DNA of 64,000 nt, from positions 496,001-560,000 of the forward strand of contig NZ_JBHSCZ010000001.1 in the NCBI RefSeq assembly GCF_042651465.1, written 5' to 3'. The translations under genes and the position numbers were made by a program. Shown piece after piece: positions 60,117 to 64,000 of the stretch. Below the pieces are notes generated by a model. The model worked only from the letters and a program-made list of their open reading frames with translations. It was not told where the DNA came from and ran no database searches. This DNA is from Ferruginibacter yonginensis (GTDB lineage Bacteria > Bacteroidota > Bacteroidia > Chitinophagales > Chitinophagaceae). Every line of letters begins with the position of its first letter. The stretch's first letter is position 1.

Positions 60117-61358
60117 ATGGCAAAAATGCTAAACATTTTAACGAACTCATTACTCCTCACCATACAGGAGCTTAAAGTAAATAAAACAAGAACTGCCTTG
60201 AGTTTAACCGGTGTTGCCTTCGGTATTTTTTGTATCATTGGCGTATTGGCTACTGTTGGTAGTTTAGAACAAAATATTCAAAATGAAGTAAGCAGCTTGG
60301 GTAACAATACTATTTACATTGATAAATGGGATTACAGCGGCGGACCAGATAAGCCTTTTTGGAAACTAAGGGCCCGACCATTAATGAAGTTTGAAGAGCA
60401 AGATGAAGTAAAAATGCGATCAGAACTCACCCAAGATGTTACTTTTTTAATGCAAACAGCTGGTACTATTACACACAGAAGTGATGCCTTACAAAATGTA
60501 TCAGTATACGGTATTAACCATGCTCAAATTGCCATACAACCCATCACTTTTGAAAGTGGTCGTTATTTTTCTGAAACAGAATTTAACAACGCTACCAATG
60601 TAGCTATTATTGGCTACCTCAATGCTGAAAATTTATTTGGCAATGCCGAAAGAGCCATGGGCAAGCAAGTAAGTATTAAAGGTAAAATGATAACTATTGT
60701 AGGTATCATAAAAAAACAAGGTAAAAATTTTATTGGGTGGGATTATGATAACTGTATTATGTTGCCCTACAAGTTTTGTAAGCAATTGTATGATGAAAAA
60801 ATGACCAGTCCTGTACTAATTGTAAAAGGAAAAACAGGCGTTTCCACCGATGCACTTTATCAAGAACTAAGAGGTATTATGCGTCAAATTAGGCGCTTAA
60901 GCCCACGAGAAGAAGATAATTTTTCACTCAACAGTGTGGAGGCATTTAGCAAAGCAATATCAGGTTTTTTTGTAACCCTTAATGTGGTGGGCGGCTTTAT
61001 TGGAGGTATTAGTTTAATTGTTGGTTTATTCGGCATCGCCAATATTATGTTTGTAACTGTAAAAGAACGTACATCCATCATCGGACTAAAAAAAGCAATT
61101 GGCGCTAAGAGTTCATCTATACTTTTCGAATTTTTAATTGAAGCAGCACTTATGTGCATTGTAGGTGGTGCTATCGGTTTATTTTTTGTTTGGATATTAA
61201 CGCTTATACTCTCGGGACCGCTTGATTTTCCGGTATTTATTTCAATACCATTGTTATTTGCAACCGTTATTATTTGTATTGTGGTAGGTATTTTAGCTGG
61301 TATTATTCCTGCAAGACAAGCTGCAAAAATGGATCCGGTAAAAGCAATTAGGAGTTAA
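60117..61358 (+). CDS. MacB-like ABC transporter permease
   Basis: A 413-residue inner-membrane permease with FtsX architecture. The first membrane helix (about 28-50, TALSLTGVAFGIFCIIGVLATVG) is followed by a periplasmic MacB_PCD domain (about 55-270) and three membrane helices in the FtsX domain (about 285-405; GISLIVGLFGIANIMFVTVKERTSIIGLKKAIGAK). It ends in the typical PARQAAKMDPVKAIRS. No ATPase or membrane-fusion gene is adjacent, so the partner must be encoded elsewhere. The substrate is unknown; the family exports lipoproteins, peptides or macrolides. A downstream promoter box overlaps its stop codon. Confidence 0.92.
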   Translation: MAKMLNILTNSLLLTIQELKVNKTRTALSLTGVAFGIFCIIGVLATVGSLEQNIQNEVSSLGNNTIYIDKWDYSGGPDKPFWKLRARPLMKFEEQDEVKMRSELTQDVTFLMQTAGTITHRSDALQNVSVYGINHAQIAIQPITFESGRYFSETEFNNATNVAIIGYLNAENLFGNAERAMGKQVSIKGKMITIVGIIKKQGKNFIGWDYDNCIMLPYKFCKQLYDEKMTSPVLIVKGKTGVSTDALYQELRGIMRQIRRLSPREEDNFSLNSVEAFSKAISGFFVTLNVVGGFIGGISLIVGLFGIANIMFVTVKERTSIIGLKKAIGAKSSSILFEFLIEAALMCIVGGAIGLFFVWILTLILSGPLDFPVFISIPLLFATVIICIVVGILAGIIPARQAAKMDPVKAIRS

Positions 61359-61363
61359 CTTTG
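61356..61363 (+). promoter_or_regulatory. Promoter -7 box inside the permease-tsaD junction
   Basis: TAACTTTG is an exact TAnnTTTG box covering the permease TAA stop and the TTG at 61361. If active, tsaD must start downstream of about 61368. Confidence 0.45.
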
Positions 61364-62437
61364 CAAAAATTATTGAAAGTGAATTTGCAACCATCTATTA
61401 CAATTTTAGCAATTGAATCTTCATGCGATGAAACAGCAGCAGCTGTTTGTACCGATGGAAAAATTTTAAGTAATATAATTGCAACCCAAAAAGTACATGA
61501 ACAGTATGGTGGCGTTGTGCCCGAATTGGCTAGTCGTGCACACATGGAAAATATAGTACCTGTAGTGGATGCTGCTTTAAAAAAAGCCAATATTACAACT
61601 GCAGCTATTGATGCCGTTGCTTTTACACAAGCACCAGGCTTAATTGGTGCATTGTTAGTAGGTTCGCAATTTGCCAAATCAATGGCATTAGCATTAAATA
61701 AACCACTTATAAGTGTACACCATATGCAAGCGCATGTGTTAGCAAATTTGTTGTTAGATAATCCTCCTGCTTTCCCTTTCCTGTGCTTAACCGTAAGTGG
61801 TGGCCATACACAAATAGTGTTATGCGAATCACCCACACAAATGAAAGTTATTGGCGAAACTATTGACGATGCAGCAGGTGAAGCCTTTGATAAAACAGCT
61901 AAAATTTTAGGATTACCTTACCCAGGTGGCCCATTGGTTGATAAATATGCAAAAGAAGGTAAAGCCATTTATAAATTTCCAGAACCCAAAATTGATGGCT
62001 TAAATTTTAGTTTTTCTGGTTTAAAAACATCCATCCTTTACTTCTTACAAAATGCTGGTAAATCTAATGTTTACAAAGAAGAATACATTGCAACCGAGGC
62101 AGAACGTAAGGCATTTATTGAAGATAATTTATACAACATTTGTGCATCGGTACAAGAGCGTATCATCAGTATTTTAATGAATAAAGTAAAATTAGCAGTA
62201 AAGCAAACAGGCATCAATAGGGTTTGTATTGCTGGCGGCGTAAGTGCTAACAGTGGTTTAAGAACAACTTTACAACAAACAGGCGAACAATTGGGGTGGC
62301 AAACATTTATACCTGCATTTGAGTTTTGTACAGATAATGCTGGTATGATAGCGATTACAGCGTATCATAAATTTTTAGCGAACGATTTTGCACCTTTATC
62401 CATAACGCCATCTGCTAGCTCTAGCATGAACGCATAA
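61361..62437 (+). CDS. tsaD: tRNA threonylcarbamoyladenosine synthase subunit TsaD
   Basis: Transfers threonylcarbamoyl to A37 of ANN-decoding tRNAs, working with TsaB/TsaE. The 358-residue ASKHA protein has ILAIESSCDETAAAV near the start, the metal-binding HHMQAHVLAN, LTVSGGHTQIVLC, GEAFDKTAKILGLPYPGGP and the late CIAGGVSANSGLR. The start is uncertain. TTG 61361 is listed, but it overlaps a promoter box. Other in-frame options are TTG 61373, GTG 61379 and TTG 61385, the last giving a length closest to the family. Confidence 0.95.
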   Translation: MQKLLKVNLQPSITILAIESSCDETAAAVCTDGKILSNIIATQKVHEQYGGVVPELASRAHMENIVPVVDAALKKANITTAAIDAVAFTQAPGLIGALLVGSQFAKSMALALNKPLISVHHMQAHVLANLLLDNPPAFPFLCLTVSGGHTQIVLCESPTQMKVIGETIDDAAGEAFDKTAKILGLPYPGGPLVDKYAKEGKAIYKFPEPKIDGLNFSFSGLKTSILYFLQNAGKSNVYKEEYIATEAERKAFIEDNLYNICASVQERIISILMNKVKLAVKQTGINRVCIAGGVSANSGLRTTLQQTGEQLGWQTFIPAFEFCTDNAGMIAITAYHKFLANDFAPLSITPSASSSMNA

Positions 62438-62447
62438 ATGTATATAA

Positions 62448-63167
62448 TTGAATACCTGGTTTCAGTTTAAACAATTTACCATTCACCAACAACTTTGTGC
62501 CATGAAAGTGTGTACAGATGCTTGTTTATTTGGTGCATGGTTTTCAAAAAATATTTCTACAAAACCCAATAATAACCAACGTTTACTTGATATTGGTTGT
62601 GGTACTGGCTTATTAAGTTTAATGGTAGCACAACAACACAATTTACAAATTGATGCAATTGAAATAGATACTGCAGCTGTTCAACAGGCTAAAGAAAATT
62701 TAGCTTTAACGCCTTGGGTACATCAAATAAACATACACCATACAAGTATTCAAAATTATAATGTAGCGTTGCCATACGATTTCATCATCAGCAATCCGCC
62801 ATTTTTTGAAGAGCAATTAAAATCAAATAATAACCAACGCAATGTTGCCATGCATGCAACAGCACTTTCTTTTAATGATTTGTGTAAGGCTATGCAACGT
62901 TATTTAAAAGACGATGGAACCGCTGCCATTTTAATACCTTTTTACGCAGTTGAAAAATTTGAAACTATTTTAAAATCTTACAATTTATTTATCATACATC
63001 AAACCAACGTAGCGCATACTCCTTCACATCCTTTTTTTAGAGCAATGTTATTTATTCAAAAAATACCATCAACAAAATCAAACACTGTTTTATATATTAG
63101 AGATGAAATGCAGCAATACCATACCGATTTTAAAACACTCTTAAAAGATTATTACCTACAATTTTAA
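62448..63167 (+). CDS. trmN6: tRNA1(Val) (adenine37-N6)-methyltransferase
   Basis: SAM-dependent m6A37 methyltransferase of tRNA-Val (YfiC). The 239-residue protein has the N-terminal FQFKQFTIHQQLCAMKVCTDACLFGAW, SAM loop LLDIGCGTGLLSLMVAQ, the acidic AIEIDTAAVQQAKENL, and the catalytic NPPF within FIISNPPFFEEQLKS. It starts with TTG 62448: an in-frame stop lies immediately upstream and the conserved WFQFKQF begins only four codons in. It is probably co-transcribed with tsaD. Confidence 0.93.
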   Translation: MNTWFQFKQFTIHQQLCAMKVCTDACLFGAWFSKNISTKPNNNQRLLDIGCGTGLLSLMVAQQHNLQIDAIEIDTAAVQQAKENLALTPWVHQINIHHTSIQNYNVALPYDFIISNPPFFEEQLKSNNNQRNVAMHATALSFNDLCKAMQRYLKDDGTAAILIPFYAVEKFETILKSYNLFIIHQTNVAHTPSHPFFRAMLFIQKIPSTKSNTVLYIRDEMQQYHTDFKTLLKDYYLQF

Positions 63168-63203
63168 GAAAGCCATTTCAACAAATGAAACGGCTTTCTT
63201 TTT
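63167..63203 (+). terminator. Terminator after trmN6
   Basis: GAAAGCC and TTTCA (63168-63180) pair with TGAAA and GGCTTTC (63186-63198), with one A-C mismatch, followed by T5. The hairpin starts at the trmN6 stop. Confidence 0.85.
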
Positions 63204-63222
63204 CTATCACAAACAAAAAAAA

Positions 63223-64000
63223 TTATTGTCCACCAAAACCGCCAGCAGCTTGTGTACGCTTGCGTTCTTCTTCTACCGCATCTTTACGTTGACGAGCAGC
63301 TTTTACTTGGTTATTACCAAAGCGGTAGGTAAAATTAATCCTGAACTGACGACTCTCCCATCTACCAGAAGCGGTGCTCACTTGTCCACTAAAATTTGAA
63401 CTACCACTCCAACGCATCAATTTAAAAATATCAGTAAACGAGGTTTTTAAATTACCCTTTCCTTTGAATATAGGTTTTTGTAAACCTGCATCAATACTAT
63501 ACATGGCTTTCGATTTAAAAATACCTTGCCATATACTAGGTGAATTATAAAAACCTGATAGCTCAGCAGTAATGCCCTTGCCTAACCTAAAAGTGTTTTG
63601 AATAAAAATATTGTAAGCAAATACATCTAAATTAACGTTACGGTCACCACCACCAAAATTAGCCTCATACTTTGAGTAATATGAATTTACATTGGTAAAC
63701 AAACTATACCAACCTTTTGAAAACGGATAACTAATGTTTAAACTGATGATATTTTGTGTAGCTAAATTCTTTTTCGACATGAAAGATTTTGATTTCTCTG
63801 TAGTATCGGGCAATTGAGTAAAAATATCTTTTACATGACTGTACGTTAACTGAGTAGTAAGTTTATACTGGTACGTATGTGTTAAACCTACATTACTAGT
63901 GTATTGCGGACGTAACTGTGTATTACCCTTCATAAAAGTGTAATCGTTTATTTTAAACTCAAACGGATTCAAATCCTGATAAGCTGGTCTATCAATTCTT
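63223..64000 (-). CDS. Outer-membrane beta-barrel protein, 3' end only
   Basis: The C-terminal 259 or so residues of a large outer-membrane beta-barrel protein of the TonB-receptor-like OMP_b-brl_3 type; the gene continues past the right edge. The partial frame opens with RPAYQDLNPFEF, a block typical of that family, then amphipathic strands such as NIISLNISYPFSKGWYSLFTNVN. The barrel ends RQFRINFTYRFG. An unusual 30-residue basic and Gly-rich tail follows (AARQRKDAVEEERKRTQ, then AAGGFGGQ). The reading frame is open to position 64000. The family is clear but the ligand is not. Confidence 0.85.
   Translation of the reverse strand, partial: RIDRPAYQDLNPFEFKINDYTFMKGNTQLRPQYTSNVGLTHTYQYKLTTQLTYSHVKDIFTQLPDTTEKSKSFMSKKNLATQNIISLNISYPFSKGWYSLFTNVNSYYSKYEANFGGGDRNVNLDVFAYNIFIQNTFRLGKGITAELSGFYNSPSIWQGIFKSKAMYSIDAGLQKPIFKGKGNLKTSFTDIFKLMRWSGSSNFSGQVSTASGRWESRQFRINFTYRFGNNQVKAARQRKDAVEEERKRTQAAGGFGGQ

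Noticed and set aside
61348..61836. 162-codon minus strand ORF with many Cys
   Set aside because: It is antisense to the clearly real tsaD gene.

Overview
The window is a low-GC (about one-third G+C by eye) stretch of a Bacteroidota chromosome, most like Chitinophagaceae and relatives. The signs are a TonB-dependent receptor with a carboxypeptidase-like regulatory domain, DUF5686, DUF4270 and GSCFA family proteins, a gliding-motility-associated (type IX secretion, type B) sorting domain, futalosine-type menaquinone synthesis (MqnA), and promoters of the Bacteroidota form TTTG-N19-TAnnTTTG (best seen at the tRNA-His gene). I see no insertion sequence, prophage, integrase, CRISPR array or rRNA.

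Layout. 1-13 kb: Hsp20 chaperone, a fasciclin lipoprotein with a TonB receptor, purC, two tiny membrane proteins, trhO, a DUF5686 outer-membrane protein and a penicillin-acylase family hydrolase. 13-21.7 kb: miaE, phenylalanine 4-hydroxylase behind a Tyr-rich leader peptide and terminator, then a minus-strand run of GSCFA, HMG-CoA lyase, rlmB, metK, DUF4270 and a half-length glycogen-synthase-like protein. 21.8-31.7 kb: panC, a flippase-like membrane protein, rfaE2, ppk1, a polytopic membrane protein, DUF2891, ppx, a secreted protein with an internal duplication, panB and tRNA-His. 31.8-50.6 kb: a surface-glycan region with YfhO, glycosyltransferases, an Rmd-like reductase, gmd, a propeller histidine kinase with LytTR regulator, a seven-gene minus-strand operon (small protein, C-methyltransferase, two FkbM-type methyltransferases, GT4, Gmd-like protein, GT9-like) and a Wzx-like flippase. 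50.6-64 kb: mqnA, purB, two large secreted LamG/PKD proteins, prfC, an ABC permease, tsaD, trmN6 and the 3' end of an outer-membrane beta-barrel gene cut by the window edge.

How they work together. Gmd plus the Rmd-like reductase would give GDP-D-rhamnose (or a related GDP-6-deoxyhexose). The methyltransferases, glycosyltransferases and Wzx would build and export a methylated deoxysugar glycan. The large CHU_C protein implies a type IX secretion system elsewhere.

Most notable signal. Upstream of phenylalanine hydroxylase lies an 18-codon ORF with five Tyr codons, four of them consecutive, followed by an intrinsic terminator that ends at the hydroxylase start and by a competing antiterminator pairing. 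This looks like ribosome-mediated attenuation in which tyrosine, the enzyme's product, is sensed. A second recurring signal is a TAnnTTTG promoter box only 4-5 nt before several start codons, which suggests leaderless mRNAs.
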